Of a DNA stretch of 64,000 nucleotides, positions 1 through 13,639 are shown in pieces. Location of the stretch: the NCBI RefSeq assembly GCF_021018805.1, contig NC_086283.1:57985775-58049774 (forward strand), in the 5' to 3' direction. This DNA is from Prinia subflava. Its lineage: Eukaryota > Chordata > Aves > Passeriformes > Cisticolidae. The notes beneath the pieces are model-generated. The model did not search any database. It saw only the letters and a program-made list of their open reading frames with translations, and had not been told where the DNA came from. The first letter of the stretch is position 1; every line of letters starts with the position of its first letter. Made by a program: the position numbers and the translations under genes.

Positions 1-3000
1 GAGATCTGGACAGCAGTACCAACAAACATTTCTCTGGAGGTTTGTTCCTCCTCAGCTTGGCCGCTTTCCTCGAGCCCCCACTGAGCACAATTGGTGTTCT
101 GGTTGTTGCTGTGGAGGCCTGTTTGCAGGACTCAAATTGTCTAGAGCTGTACCAGTAGCATAATAGTCCCTGAGGTGAATATCTTACAGTTTCTGTTCTT
201 TATATAAGAAAACCTAAAGTTATTAGTCAAATCTTTAGCTGTGCTCTGGATCCCTGTGTTATGGATTAACCACTGAGAGCCCCAGCGGGCAGAGCTCATA
301 TGCATGTTCAGTTGTTTCAAGCAATACTACAAGCACACAGCTGTTAAAAGAATAATCTTATGCAGGCAGTAACTCCTCACCAGCCCCTCACACCTGTTAC
401 TTAGTAGCTTACAAAATCTCCTTTCTGCTGATGGGAATAAAGAGGATTTGTTTCCACCCCCCAACCCCCTCCCCCTTTTCAGTAGGTTTCTGAGTAGGAG
501 CCAGTTGTGCAGAAACAAAAAATTACAATTTCCTGGCCTGATCTTGGTGTAGGAGGCAGGACCCACCCCACGCTCTCCCTGGGCAGCTGCAGAGCGAGTA
601 GATCTGCAAAATGCAGCTGGGAGGGAGGGAGAGAGGAGGGAGGGAGGTGCAAAGGCTCCCTGGCATCCTCAGTCACTACAGCTGCACAGAGACATAAACC
701 TGCCTTGAAGTATGCCTTGGTAGATGGTTACCTGCAGCTATTGCTACCACTGGACCTCAGAAATGATGGATAGTTATTTAGGAAAACAGACCTCCCAGGT
801 TACCACCAATCCTTCCATAAGCAGCTCTGGTACAATGTACAGATGTGCATGAACCACAGCTCCCAAATGCAGAGTGCTTTTTGCAGGTACCCTGGGATGC
901 AGGAACATCATTCCCTCAGCTTTCACAACCCAAATGCAACTAAGATGATCTGGACAACATCTCCCTTGCAACTGCATCATAAGTTTTCCTTGTTTTTTTG
1001 TTTGTTTGTTTGTGGTTGTTTTCTTGTTTTATGGTTTTTTTTTCCCCCTTGGAAATAGAGGCCAGAGAGAAGATGAGATAAAGACCAGCTGCAAAGCTGT
1101 GAGACACAGTGGCTCCTCAGCAGATTCACAGAAACTCTCCCAGGAGTGCCAAAGCTGTTCTCAGATCTCTGGTTTATGTTGGTGTTTGAGCACTTAGCAT
1201 ATGAGATACTGCAAGAATCACTGAATCCTAATCAATGCAACTTTCAAAAAGAGAGAAGCTGCCTGACAATGAATCTGGACACCAGGAGTTCAGGCCTTTT
1301 GAACCCTGGCATTCAGCAGGTGTTATCTGGAGGGACTCCCCTAGGGGATCTGGTATTTCAGAGAACTCCTTTCAAAGCAAGAGTCAGTTGTTAAACCAGG
1401 CACTGGGGAGTCAGAATATTTATTTAGCCTTAGCTCTGCCCCCTTGAACGTGACACGGCAGCTCCCTAATGTGAACACACACCTGCTGTCAAATTAGCAT
1501 GACTGCAGCTTGGACAGGGAGTTGTGTTCACAGAAATCCTGGGAAGCAGCTTTTCCTGTGCTGAAAACACTGCACTCTGCTTCCTGGAAGCACAGAAACA
1601 GGCAAGAATGTATTTGGGCACTCTAGTGTCTTACAAGTATTATGTACATCTCACCACTGCTGGTAAAGGAATTGGGTTGCCTCACTGGGTATAAACATAG
1701 GTTCTGGGAATTTTTCTGGATGCAGAAACAAAAATTCTTTAGCAGTTCTTCATTTCTAATATCATTTTAATTCATCTTGAACTGTACAATGGTAAAATCT
1801 TCCAGTGAAAATAGATGATCTTCGTAGCTGTCACTGCCAGTTTAGGACATGCCTTCTCACACAGTACACGAGTCAGTAAAGTCAAAAAGAAACTTTACGA
1901 AACCCAAACCAAAACACAAGGTGAAGTCATTTTTATTAATGCTATCTGGTTACCAGCAATACAGTGTTGAACAAACACAAGCCGTTGATCAATAAATGAT
2001 GACTAGCTCTTGGCCTGTGAAAGGAAGTGCCTGCTTTGTCACTGCAGTTGAAATGGCTCAGTCCTGGAGGACACTTGCAGTATATAGGATATTATCAAGG
2101 AAAATGTCATGGCTCTTCATCTCCACAGGTGGCTGCACTCTGGTGTGTCCTGGGTTCTGCAGAACTGTGCAGCTGGGGCTGTCTGCTGCTCCCAAAGTTT
2201 TGGTGAATCATGTTCGGTGGGGCCACCCACACAGTTAAAAGGGATGTTCTAGTACCACCTGAAACCCACATATGCACTGAGCCCTCCTGTCTCCAAAGGC
2301 CCTGGGAAGGAAATTGGCTTTAAATGGATGATTGGAGGCTGCCAAGCAGTCAGCAGAAGTGGTGGTGGTCTCAAGTTGTGCTAACTGCACTCACTCCTGC
2401 ACAGTGGGCTGGGAAAGCAACCTGCCTGTGTGCTGTCATGGGGTGCCTGTCTACCTGCTAGGAATTATGAGGGGGTCCGCATGTGCCCATTTGAGGGGCT
2501 TTGCAGGGGCCAGGGAAAGTGAGAGGCTCTGCACCATCTGGCCTGTAGCTGAGGCAACTCTCTGAGACAAAGTCCTCTGGCAGTGTATGTGCCCCCTCCC
2601 ACTGTGCCACCATCACAAAGACTTCCAGTGTCTGAAAGAAAATGTGCCTGAGCACCTCTACCAGAAACACATTTCTGAGGGTTCCCCTGAGGAGAAACCC
2701 CTGCCCATTTGGGTCAATGCTGCCTCCTGCATCTTGCAAACAACTATAGTAAGGATACGAGTAATTTGTGTGTGCCATCTGAAACAAGTCAAATGCCCTC
2801 CAAAACACCTGAGAAACCTCTGCCACCCTGGATTATCTGTGCAACCAGCCCCCAACAGATCCTGCTCTAATAACAGCATCCTGTCTTCCTCCTTTTTCAC
2901 AGGTAGTGTCAGGTCTAACAGTTAGTAGATTTGGGAGTTCTTCTGTTTCAACAATATGATAATCATTCTCTCTCTGCCCTACTTCTAGGCTTTCCGGCAT

Positions 3001-5734
3001 TCAGAAAGGTCAATAGTTTAATACCTAAACGACCTGAATACATATTTCTTTTGTATCTGAAGGACTGGATAAAACAGAGGGTGATTTTGTTGACACTGTA
3101 TACTGGGGACAATCTAAAACTTTCTTGTTAGTCAAGTTCCTCTGGTATACCTGCAAAGAAGTTTTACCAGCAAAAAGCATCTTTTACCAACTGGTGTATA
3201 GCATCTGTTTCGTCCATGGTAACACACTTTTTAAACAACAGTCCTTTGTGAAAATAGAGGATGTGGCATCACTGTGCCGGAGGGGAGGGGTGTCAAGGGG
3301 TCCAGAGAGCTGGTGCAAGAAGGAGGAGCAGTGGAGAGTGCAAGAGGGCTCAAGCATGGGCTTAAGAGCCCATGTGAACATACATACAGCTGTGCCTTAG
3401 AGAGAATGCTTAGAGAAACTTTCCCAAAGACTATGGGGCCTCTAGCTGAGTCTGAAGGGAGTTGCTGAGTGCTAGTATGACATGTGTGTCATGGAACTAC
3501 CTACCCTGCCTGGAAACTTCTGCAAGCTGGAGGAAATTCATTTACTATGCCTTGATTTCTGCTCATCTGATTATGAGTTTCCTCAAGAGCAGGTTGTTCA
3601 GTGCCTGTTCTGACAAAAATCTGTCCCCAGTAAGGTTCACAGTATCTTCATACACCATGATGAGTGTAGCCACAACAGAGAGATGGTCAAAACTTCACCT
3701 ATGTTTGTTCAGATCGAGCAGGAAGGTGGAAAAGTGGGGGTCAGTGCACCCTAGTGGCTGGATGACTTGTTCTGCTTCCCTTGTGTAGGTAAGAAGGAGA
3801 GAGGTTGGGGCCTACTGTCCTCACTCCAGTCTCAGCAGGCTTGACATAAACATGGTGGTGACCTTAAATGTCAGGCAGTTTCCATGAGTATGCAGACCAT
3901 GTGCTGTTGTTTTAGCAGATTTCCCCGGTGCTGGTCTCTGGATAAGAACTCAGTTCCAGGGGTTAGCTCAAGAGAAGGCAGAATTCGCAAAGAAACTGAA
4001 ATTAGAAATTATGCATTAAAAATGAACTGTATATTGCAGCAGGTGAATTGAAATGAATGCATTATAAATAATAAATAGAATAAATAGCATAGTGATTTAA
4101 ATCCTATAAATATAACAGAAGGGAATACTTGTGTACTGAATGTTTTGAAATCTTGAACATGTTAAAATACCACAGATGGGTTGCCAAACACTGCACAGAC
4201 TTCTGATGCAGCCCAGTTTTTTAACTTTGGTTTTACAAGAGCTAGCCTGGCTCGTAAGCAGTTTGAGGGTAAAAGCAAAAAAAAAAGTCTATGTCACTTC
4301 CATAGCTTCTTAGTGAAGACCACATTCTCTGGTTCCTCTTTCCTCTTTGATCCAGCTTAAACTGTAGGTCTTAACATAATACTCATAATCCTTCAAAGAA
4401 ATCTAAGGCTCTGAAAGAAATGCAAAAATTTATTGCCTTTGCTACTTTACTACTTCCCTTTTTATATATGCAGCATGGGATTAAAAGCAGCTGCTCTTCA
4501 TTTCTGTTTGCACAACACCCAAATCAGCAGATTTGGTCCATCATCTCTGTGTTTTCTATATTCTGCTGAAAAGCCTGCATTTTCCAGGCAGCCATCAAGC
4601 TTGCATTCCTGCAGGAGCCCCGACTGAATGTGCCTGCCTGAATGCAGCACCAGGTGCTTTGTTCTTGCACCCTCCTTTCCCTGCCACTTCTGAAATGACA
4701 CAGCTGTCCTTACAAGAGATCTCTGCTTCCATTTGCATCATCTGCACCAGCCTAGAAAGCTGCATATTCCCACTGCTTGTACAAACAGCTACTTGGTAGT
4801 GCTCACTGCATCCCGTGGCAGAGGGCCTGGAGCTGGATGATCTTTCTTGTCTCCTTCAACCCAAACAATTCTGATGAAATGATTTTACTGCAGTCATTAA
4901 GCAAAGTCTCAGGCACTCATATGAAAAGAACTGCTTTAAATGGGGGATCACTGTGCCCTGGAGGCTTTGAAAAATAAAATTTGTATAGCATAGTAAAACA
5001 AGAAGCTCTGAAAGCATTTCTCCATTGGTGCTACATCATATTGTCCTTCCCTTAATTTCCATGTAGTCTCCTGTTTCCTAGAAGCCTCAAATTAAAAAAA
5101 TACTTTGTGTCAAGAACATACAAGAAAGCTGCTGCTGCTTGACCACAGCTCTTGAAATTAGGGATGTGCTGGCGCTCCTTTCCTGGAGCAGTCCTGACTG
5201 TTAATAGAGAATTGTGTGCCACTCAGTGCCTGACCCCAAGACTGGCTCTGTGCACATAATCAAAACTTCCCACAGAATAAAGTTCTGCTCATTGTGAGTG
5301 AAAAAGCTCGTCCTTTATTAACTTTACTGCCTTTTGCTCATGCTATTCTTATGAGAGTAGTCCCCAGATGGCACTGTTTGGCCATTTAATGTGATTTTTT
5401 CTTCTCTGCTTAGTTGGGTTTTTTTGTGTTTTTTTAAAGTTCATATGCAATGTAGTCTTTGAAGAAACACTACAGATTCTCTCCATACAGAAGGAAGGGA
5501 GTGCTGCCTAGGAGCCATGGTTTGGTGATGGGATTATTTATTTCTTCTTGTTTTTAGAATCTCCCCAACAGAAATGGCTTCATTCTCTTTGAATGTCAGA
5601 GTTCCATAGTTCTCTGCTCTCCAGGAGTCCCTTCCTCCCCCAATAGCTCTCCTCTCTCACCTCAGAATGTGCCTCAACTATTGCAGGCAGCAAGAAGCTG
5701 ACAGCAAGGCCCTGCTGTATTTGGCTAGCGCTTG
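1..5734. other. Upstream intergenic DNA, no supportable gene
   Basis: I read both strands and found only short open frames without family resemblance, homopolymer runs and ordinary mixed sequence. A G-rich purine stretch lies at about 617-650. No RNA gene or recognisable repeat could be supported. Confidence 0.6.
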
Positions 5735-6480
5735 GTTTGAAAGACAGGTATCTTCTAGGGAGGGGCAGGACCCCCCTTGGCATGGAGAATTCAAATTCCC
5801 CCCCTCCAAATTATTATAATTTAGAAATTTAAAGGGGCTTTCAGGCAGAGGTATGAGGGTAGGAATAACAGTCCTTTACTAGTGTGTCTAACAAGGCAAA
5901 TAAACAATAACAACTACAGCATTAACAATAAACAGAACCAATGTTATAAATGCATAGCCAATCCAATTAATAAAAATGAATTTTATTAATAATTTACAAA
6001 AATAAAATTTTGAAACGAAAAATTTGCAAAACGAAAAAGCCACAAAGTCAGTGTTGAGCCTGGGGTCAGCACTGCGTGAACCTAGCTCCGACCTCTATCG
6101 CACCGGAGCTCCCCAGTTCACAATTTCAGTCCCAGCAGGGTCAGTTTATATACAGATTTTTCAGTCGGACAGGGGATTTCTTCATACTTCTTTGTCTTTT
6201 TCGACTCTTTTTCCATATTCATGTAATTCTGTCCTCATTGCCCGACGGTTGATTGGATTTTCCAGAAGAGATGAATACTTGATTCGGTTTCTGGGAATCT
6301 CATACTGGGATGCACACCCTGGATGATGAAGTGTAGATCCATATCATGAGAGAATTGTCGAGTCCATCTCCAAAGTGGTCTTATCTCTTCTCCTACTCAC
6401 CCTCCTTTCTGTTGCAAATCATGGTCCTTGCCCAAGTTTAGAGCAAGGGCGTTCACAGTTCTTAATCATTTCACTTTATT
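5735..6480 (-). mobile_element. LTR-like endogenous retrovirus repeat, copy A (minus orientation likely)
   Basis: The first part (about 5735-5895) is clearly homologous to 7738-7890: both share AAAGACAGGT, AATTATTATAATTT, a GGGGCT(T/C)TCAGGCA block and a GGAATAACAGT...CTTTACTAG block. The common segment looks like the 3' end of an avian LTR read on the minus strand plus a little leader. The rest (to about 6480 or beyond) has promoter-like GC-mixed sequence but diverges from copy B. Family and outer limits are uncertain, and no retroviral gene is seen. Confidence 0.45.
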
Positions 6481-7737
6481 TCCAAGCCCGAGTGACTGCT
6501 ACTGTATTCCTCCTAAAACACGGATGATTTTATACCATTGATACATCATATTACATGAACATGAATGATTATATGTCTATCTTGCATGAACACAAATGAC
6601 ATCGTATATTACAACCAAGAACCTTGAGGGCTTTGGTTTCACAAAACCTGGGGCAGTTTGATCTCTTGGGACTCCGAGAGGCCGAGCTGGAAGGGTGGAA
6701 GGTCCCGGGCTGGTGGATGAGATGTATCAGAAGCTCTGTCGGTGGTAGCTGGAGCGGCAGGGATGTCCCGGCGTGGCAGTGCAGGACTACAGTGTAGCAG
6801 AAAGCCTCAACGCAGTGCCAAAGGAACAGCAGCGGTGGGACAGGGCCGGCCCAGCCGGGCAGGAGGAGGCGAGCTCAGAGTTCCGGTGCACACGAGCAGA
6901 TGGGGTTGATTTTCCAAGACTGGATGGGGGGGAGCAACAGCGAACTCCTGCAGCAAGCAGCAATCTGGCCACTCTCTCTCCAATGCCCAGAGCAAGAGAG
7001 CAAAGCTGCCCCCAAGCCTGTCCTTTACCTGCCCCCAAAACTCGCATTATTGCCCCCCTCTGAGGGGAACTCCCAGAGACCCAAAAACAATAGGTGTAGC
7101 CCAGTGCTGCCATCTCCTTTGGCCACTTCTTTGTTTTAGACAAGTACCTGGTAGTTAGTCTCTTAGCAACTTATGGGAAAAAATTCTGTAAGTGAAAAAG
7201 AAACAAATCTAACTTCAGGATATCCTGAAGCATCATACTCACAACCTGCTATTCCTCTTTGCAGCTCCAGATTCCCATACTTATATTGTCAAGGGTGCTT
7301 ATGTTTTTTTCCTTTTTTTAATGTTTTTTTTTATGACTGCTTCCAAGTCACACTTCAACTACTTATAAGAAAACCAAGGTGACTTTGATACATTTTTCTC
7401 CAGACAGAGTTCAAGCTAACAAGGGACTTATAACTGTTAATAACTACTAAGATTGCTACTGCTATGGTTTGAGAAAAAGCCAAAGAATAATTTTTCTTGT
7501 CGCATTCAGTACTCAGGAAGGGGACCCAGAACTAGGTAAAAGCAGGGTAACACAATGGACAGAGACAGACAGGCAAGGATGCCACCCATAGTGGCAGCGA
7601 AGCCTGTTCTTGGGTGGAAAGAATCAGGTTCTTCACCTAGTAAGGGAAATCAGGAGCTTCAGCAGGAAAGAATGTGTCTATTCAGTAAAACCATGTTAAC
7701 ACAGCAAAATGAGGGAGACAGACTTACAGGTACTTGT
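6481..7737. other. Upstream DNA with a GC-richer patch, probably ERV-related
   Basis: The segment 6640-7140 is richer in G/C than its flanks and lies between the two LTR-like repeats, so it may be LTR or leader sequence belonging to copy A. The open frames on both strands here (for example about 6787-7143) show no conserved domain. From 7140 to 7737 the sequence returns to ordinary AT-rich DNA. Confidence 0.35.
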
Positions 7738-8350
7738 CTAGGTCTGGAAAGACAGGTGTCTGCTAAGGAAGGCAGGAGCCTCCCCTGAAGATGTAAATCG
7801 CCTCCCTCTGAATTATTATAATTTTGAAATTAAGGGGCTCTCAGGCAAAGATGTGGGAAAAGGAATAACAGTTCTTTACTAGGAAAATCAAAAGAAATAT
7901 GTAGTAGTACAAAGAAATCCCAAACAAACAAAAAGAAAACACTGATAGAGTCAGAATACAGCCTGACACCCAGTTATCAGGGTGTTGGTAGCAGTTCAGT
8001 CAAGTCCTCCTGGAGTGACAGATGTGGTTCTGTTGAAGCAATGATCCTGTAGAAGGGTGCAGTTTTCCTCTGAAGGTCCAGTGGTGGTGTAGATGGGTCC
8101 AGTCTTCCTCTGGGAATCCAGTGGAAACAGACTGTCCTGCTGTTCTGAATCTCAGGTTTTATCCAGGTAGGAATGATTGGCTCCTCCCCCTGGGCACAGC
8201 ATCTTCCAATGGGATGATGTAATTTTATCAGTCATGCAGTGAGACTCAATGGCCATTAACAGAAGATATCCCCTGGAGGGAGGATGGGTTGTGGAAGAGA
8301 TAAAGAACACTGCCCCACCTGCTTTTAACAGATGGTAATAGAATACATAC
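7738..8350 (-). mobile_element. LTR-like endogenous retrovirus repeat, copy B (minus orientation likely)
   Basis: Shares its left 150 bases with copy A at 5735-5895. The remainder, with TCCAGTGG repeats, TTTTATCCAGGTAGGAATG, GGCTCCTCCCCCTGGGCA, and GGAGGGAGGATGGGTTGTGG near the right end, resembles songbird ERVL-type LTRs read in antisense, from memory of that class. Ends are approximate and no target-site duplication was confirmed. Confidence 0.5.
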
Positions 8351-11076
8351 TTTTGGTTACAACTTGCATTGCAACCTCAGACAGTGCTCGGCTTGGGATT
8401 CTGAGGAATAGCTGGTGAAGAGATGTCCAAGGTGGTAGGTGCTGACTGCAATAGCCCTACCTGTGGATGGTAACCTGTTCACATTTTTACTAGTGATTTT
8501 TGGCACAAGAATTAGAACTGGATTATTCAAAGAGATGAGAGCAGTCATAAAACATGAGCTTCAGTAACCCAAAGAGATAAGATTATGGTCTTGAGGACCA
8601 GCAGCTAGAATCTTTGTATTCAGCTAGAAATACATCAGAGATTGGGTAGGAGAAACAAAATGCCTGACAGCATGCCATTTACAAGAGGATCAGAGAATTG
8701 GTAGGGCACAGCTTGGAGAAGCTCTTCAGATGGATCATGGCCATTGCCAGCAGAGAGGAAAGAGACTCTCGGGACCTACTGAGGCCTTCTTCAAACACCA
8801 CGGGCAGTGCTGGTCACTTGCAATATGGAAATGAGGCCCAGTGTGACAAACAATAACCTTGGTGGGTGCAGCACAGCCAAAAGGGGACAAAGTGTGGTGA
8901 CTGTTCTCTGCAAAATTACCAGTGCAGGGGGATGAAAAACTGGTGGGAGTGAGAGGAGATAAGCTGGATGACATGAAGTTCTGGCATGTGAACAAGGGAT
9001 CTCCAATATGCTGAGAGTGGAGATTCACAGCTTCCTAGCAATTGCAATTCATCTTCTTGGAACAACCTAAGAAGCCCAAATAACAAGATGGAGTGTGACA
9101 GGTTTAAGGAGGTCAGCATGTAATATGATATGAAAATGATAAGGTGTGGCCCCTTCATCTATTTCCCTGTGCCATTTTGCTTGAAAAAAAGAGATGTGAT
9201 TTTTCGTATTTTATTCTTCCTTGTAGTTTTTGGAACTGAGCTTAATCAATTTTACAAGTAAAATAATAGACAAAGACCCCTCCAAAAACAAACCAGAGGG
9301 GAAAAAACTAACAAAAAAAATCTTGACTTGCTGTTGTAACTATTACACTGGGTAGTTTTGATGCCCTGCCCATGTTGATAATTAAACTCACAGTAGAGTC
9401 TGCTGCAGTTTAAAATGGAGTGTGTAAGGAAAACTCCTACTTCAATAAATGAGGATACTCAGATATCTGTCCTAATAATACAGGCATTCAAGGAATGGAA
9501 AACCTTTCTTATGGGCTGAAATCTCATCTTCTTGACAGTTTTTGATTCTTGGTTATAGTAATTCTTGTGCTCATTGAAAGCTTTCAAAATTCATTAAAAG
9601 GGACACAAACAGATTTTTTTTCTTTTTCTACTCTCAGGACCACTCTTGATCTCTGATCATCTTCCAAAAGCTCAGCTGATTCTGGTGTTGCTGAGACCCA
9701 AGTCTCATTCTCCATCTACATTTTGAGAACACAGGCACTGAGAACAGCCTAAGTAAGAGAGAAACACTCTTAAGGGAGAAACACTCTTTAAGCTTTGTCT
9801 TATTTGATAGATATGCCAGAAGCTGTTTTGGAAATGAAAAAAAAAAGCTCAGACAAGGATACTTTTTCAGTTTACTAGTGCAGATAATATTAACCACCTG
9901 CAATCAGATGTAAGGAGTTCTTGCTGATTTCCTCTGGAAATAGGATTTATAGGCTTATAATGTCTCTATGTGTCACTGCCAGTCTATCTTAACATTTTAT
10001 TCCCCTTATCAAGTACAAAGAAACATGCAGAGAGGCAACAATGCTGCATGACTTGAGGAGACAGGTGGCTGAGTAAGGTAGAGAGGACCTATGAAAGGCT
10101 GGAAGTGACAGCGAGCCCCTCAAGATTTGAGCCTCTCAAGATCTGAAGCCAACTTTGCAGTTTTTTGTTATTGTTGTCAATCAGTAGGTGTATCTAGACA
10201 GTTATGATTAAGCAGTTGCATTCTGAACATTATATGTTTGGTTAGTGTTTGTTTTAAGGAAAAGGGAAGACAATGCCAAGATGAATGGGCTGTCTGGATG
10301 AGAACCACCAGGAGTTAGGTCAGGACCGAGCAGTAACTGGGGGAGAGGCAATTCCAGCAGTGGAGCACCAACTCAGTCACCACCTACTCCAAACAGACCT
10401 CAGAGTCAGACAGAGGGAAGAACTGCACCTGCAGAGTAATTAGAATGGCAGGTAGGGGGTTGAATAGTAATTCATGAAAGTCCTGTAATCTCTAGGCAAT
10501 GAATGCTGATGCTTTGTTTGTTAAAATGTAGAAATGATGTGAAGTTTTGATGATTGGGGAGCCAACCTTTCGTGGGCTACCACACTCCTCCTTCCTTTGC
10601 ACAAACCAGAATTAGAGGTAGAAATATCTCGCCTGGCTGTGTGAGTTAGCGCTGCACACTGGGAAAGAAGCTGTGGTTGGGACAACCGAAGCACTAAAGC
10701 AAACTTCTGTTTTAATAGACCTTAGGAATCCATGAGACATCATAATTGGCTCAATTAATAGGCAGGGGAGCAAGAGGTCTAGGCATATAAAGAAATGAAA
10801 CTCTAGAAAACCTAGATGGTTTAGTTTTTCTGCCTGGCACCGTTTTCTTGGCCTGGCTGCAGTGGTCAGGTGTGAACACAGGGACAGGTAGATGAAATGT
10901 GGCACTATGGATAGTCTGTCTCAGGATCTTACTTCCACTGGGCAACACTGCACCAGACTTGGCCCCCTGTGACCACTCAGGCAGGTTCAGAGCTCACCCT
11001 ATGCTCCTTCACAGGGTGGGCAACAGTTGACAGCTTTTCCCCATGGGAAACACACTACTCTGTCATTGCAGAGAAA
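8351..11076. other. Upstream intergenic DNA, no supportable gene
   Basis: Mixed AT-rich sequence with short open frames on both strands, none with a recognisable domain. The stretch may contain decayed retroviral DNA next to copy B, but I could not show it. Confidence 0.5.
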
Positions 11077-11262
11077 GAAAAAGAAAAAGAAAAAGAAAAA
11101 GAAAAAGAAAAAGAAAAAGAAAAAGAAAAAGAAAAAGAAAAAGAAAAAGAAAAAGAAAAAGAAAAAGAAAAAGAAAAAGAAAAAGAAAAAGAAAAAGAAA
11201 AAGAAAAAGAAAAAGAAAAAGAAAAAGAAAAAGAAAAAGAAAAAGAAAAAGAAAAAGAAAAA
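11077..11262 (+). repeat. (GAAAAA)n microsatellite, 31 perfect copies
   Basis: A hexamer array of GAAAAA running 186 bases without an interruption, preceded by the related GAGAAA. It opens long frames in several phases (Lys/Glu, Lys/Arg and poly-Lys; Phe/Leu on the other strand), which are artefacts of the repeat, not genes. Perfect arrays of this length are usually polymorphic. The all-purine strand could form triplex DNA. Confidence 0.98.
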
Positions 11263-13283
11263 GAGCTGGGAAAACCCCCAAATCAATGGTCTTGGAGAGC
11301 TAGTTGATTCAGGGAGTGGAGGAGAGAGGGCTCAAGTGTGATGACTCTGGCCCATGAAGAAGCAGCTAGACTTTTCCCACAGAGGAGGAAATGGCATCTG
11401 CATAGCAGGCTGTTACTCTGTGGCAAAGCTATCAGAGCAAGAAATTCTAGGTACACAGCACTGGAAGAAATTTATACTGAAACTATAAACACTTGAAAAT
11501 CCTTTTCGGAATTTACTGATGCCAAGGCTTGATGATGCTGATTCATTACCCTAGGTGACTAACGTTGCTGTTTCTTCCCCCTTCACAAACACTTTTCCTT
11601 TGGTTAATTTACCAGCTGACAGTTTCTGGTTTCCCTGACCTCCCTGCAGCCAGTAACACATCTTATTAAGGCCCCTTGTATGGTTTCAGCTTCTCCCTTG
11701 GTGATGACTTGGCTATTCAGTGTGAAATTTGACAAGGTGCACACTTCAGTTAGCAAGCACACCAACAGCCTGCACTCTCAACGCCTGCCAGCCTTCCTCA
11801 CTCTCTGCTTCCTTAGCTCAGACAGTTGAAGAGCATCTGAGCATTAAGATGAGCAGCGCTATGATGCTGGCTTGGTACAGCATGGCAATTCCCTGCAGTG
11901 AAAAGCAACACATAAAGACCTCTCTCCTGGAAACAAGTGCAGTCAGAGGTGTCAGAGAAGAAGCTGGTTTCTGAAACAATAAGTGCTTACATTACACATT
12001 GGTATATTTTAACACAATGTAGTGTTCAGCTAGTAAAAAATACCTAGGTTTAAAGTAAATAGAGGCAGTGTCATTGAACATCTGGCCCCCGCAGGTGAAT
12101 CACTTTAAAAAGAAGGCTTCAGCTTATAGCAGAGAAAGATGAGGTAAGAAGTCTATGAAGATAAAAAAATGCTTTACCAGGATATTTTAGGCAGATTATT
12201 TTAGTAAAGTCATATGTCACGGAATAATGTAGCTACATTTCCTACTTCATCATTGTAATTGTTTATCACCATTGCTCATAGGGACATAGGAAGAGAGGAT
12301 TTCTGCAGCATGAGAAATTCTCAGTAGGACAAAGGCCATGTGACTAAAGAAAGCCCTATAGCACTAGACAGATCAGGCAAGCAAGGAGGACTGGAGGGAG
12401 CTGAAGTCATCACCTGCATGCTGAGTACAGTGCACTAATGTCATGGAGAAGCAGCAGCAAAGCAGGAAGGAGAACAGTCTGGTTTCTTGCAGTTGCAGGG
12501 AGGAGTTGCTAGATTCCCTGGTAACCGAGTTGCAAACATTTTGTTGTTTTGCACATGTTTCTAGCTGGGATGCTTTTGCACCTGATAAGGACTTAGCTTA
12601 TGTAACAGGCAGTTTCCTTGGTAGGGGCACTGACAAAGTCTGTTTGTTGTTTCCAGTCCTCATTAAATCTGGAAAAATCTAGTATCACTGGGTTCCCTGT
12701 TCATTACCTCTCCAAAAAAAAACCCAGTTAAGGCTGTCAGGAAGGGCAGGAGAGAAACTGTCAAACATAAAGCATGACTGAAAAAGCTTTTACTTTAGGA
12801 AGAAAAAGCAGATAAGGAAAGAAAACAGGATTAAAGGAGAGGACAGCAAGATAAGTGGGTAAAATTGAAGGGAGAGGAGATTATGGTTAGTTTTCATGTG
12901 TCATGAAAAGATGTTGCTTCAGATGAGCCCTAATTTGGCTCTTTCTCTCAGTGCCTGCTCTGAAGGCCGGATGACTGGCTCTACTCTAACTTGTGGAGTC
13001 TACTGGCATTTAGGTCAAGCTTCAGACACTTACACTACCAGAATCGGTCCATCTATTTCAGTGGTTTTGGAAGTTTTCCTTGAGGTTTTACTCTTTTTCA
13101 TTCATGTTTTAACCAGTTCATTTGACTGAATGAAAAACTTACCTTGGGCCGGCATCCCACGACCTGTTCTAATCGGCAGCACATATGGGGTTTATGCCTG
13201 CAGCTCTGAGAGAACCTGCCTGGGTGAGTGCACAAATGCAGCTCTAAAGTCAGGGCTTTCTTAAGCAGGAATGACTAGTTACA

Positions 13284-13309
13284 TCTCTCTACAACCCTGT
13301 GTAGAGAGA
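13284..13309. other. Perfect 10-bp inverted repeat, 6-base loop
   Basis: TCTCTCTACA at 13284-13293 is matched by TGTAGAGAGA at 13300-13309 around ACCCTG. It is not flanked by a gene and has no T-run, so no function is assigned. Confidence 0.6.
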
Positions 13310-13610
13310 GAGGGATGCAAATACTGCTACTAAACCATGTAAGTTTTGAGTGCAAGGCTCTGAGGGAAACTAACAAGCAGTTTCTTTCTTCAATTAGTTC
13401 TTGCTCTGCAGATTTGCTTCTCCTTCAAAAGAAGTAATCTCATACTGCAGCCTACAAGAAACAAGCCAGGCTTTGGCTCCCTACAGCTCACCAGCTCAGG
13501 GGTTATCAGGGGTTATCTTCTTCAGTGATCCCTGGCTGCCTCAATCTCAAATCCCATAAGCTCTGCAAGCAGGGCTTCCAAAATAGCTAAATCTGAAGGC
13601 AGACTTCTGT

Positions 13611-13639
13611 GCATGTGTGCACACGTGCGTGTGCGCACA
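13611..13639. repeat. Short alternating purine-pyrimidine (TG/CG/CA) tract
   Basis: TGCATGTGTGCACACGTGCG and the following GTGCGCAC bases are an almost unbroken alternation of purines and pyrimidines, the type of sequence prone to Z-DNA and to repeat-length change. Confidence 0.6.

Noticed and set aside
2458..2826. 122-codon minus-strand frame
   Set aside because: No family resemblance, no splice context and no neighbouring exons; an overlapping plus-strand frame of similar length argues for chance.
6024..6326. 100-codon plus-strand frame
   Set aside because: Lies in LTR-like sequence that reads in the other orientation, with no recognisable domain.
10969..11341. Long Lys/Glu, Lys/Arg, poly-Lys and Phe/Leu open frames
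   Set aside because: All are produced by the GAAAAA microsatellite; stop codons are absent only because the repeat contains none.
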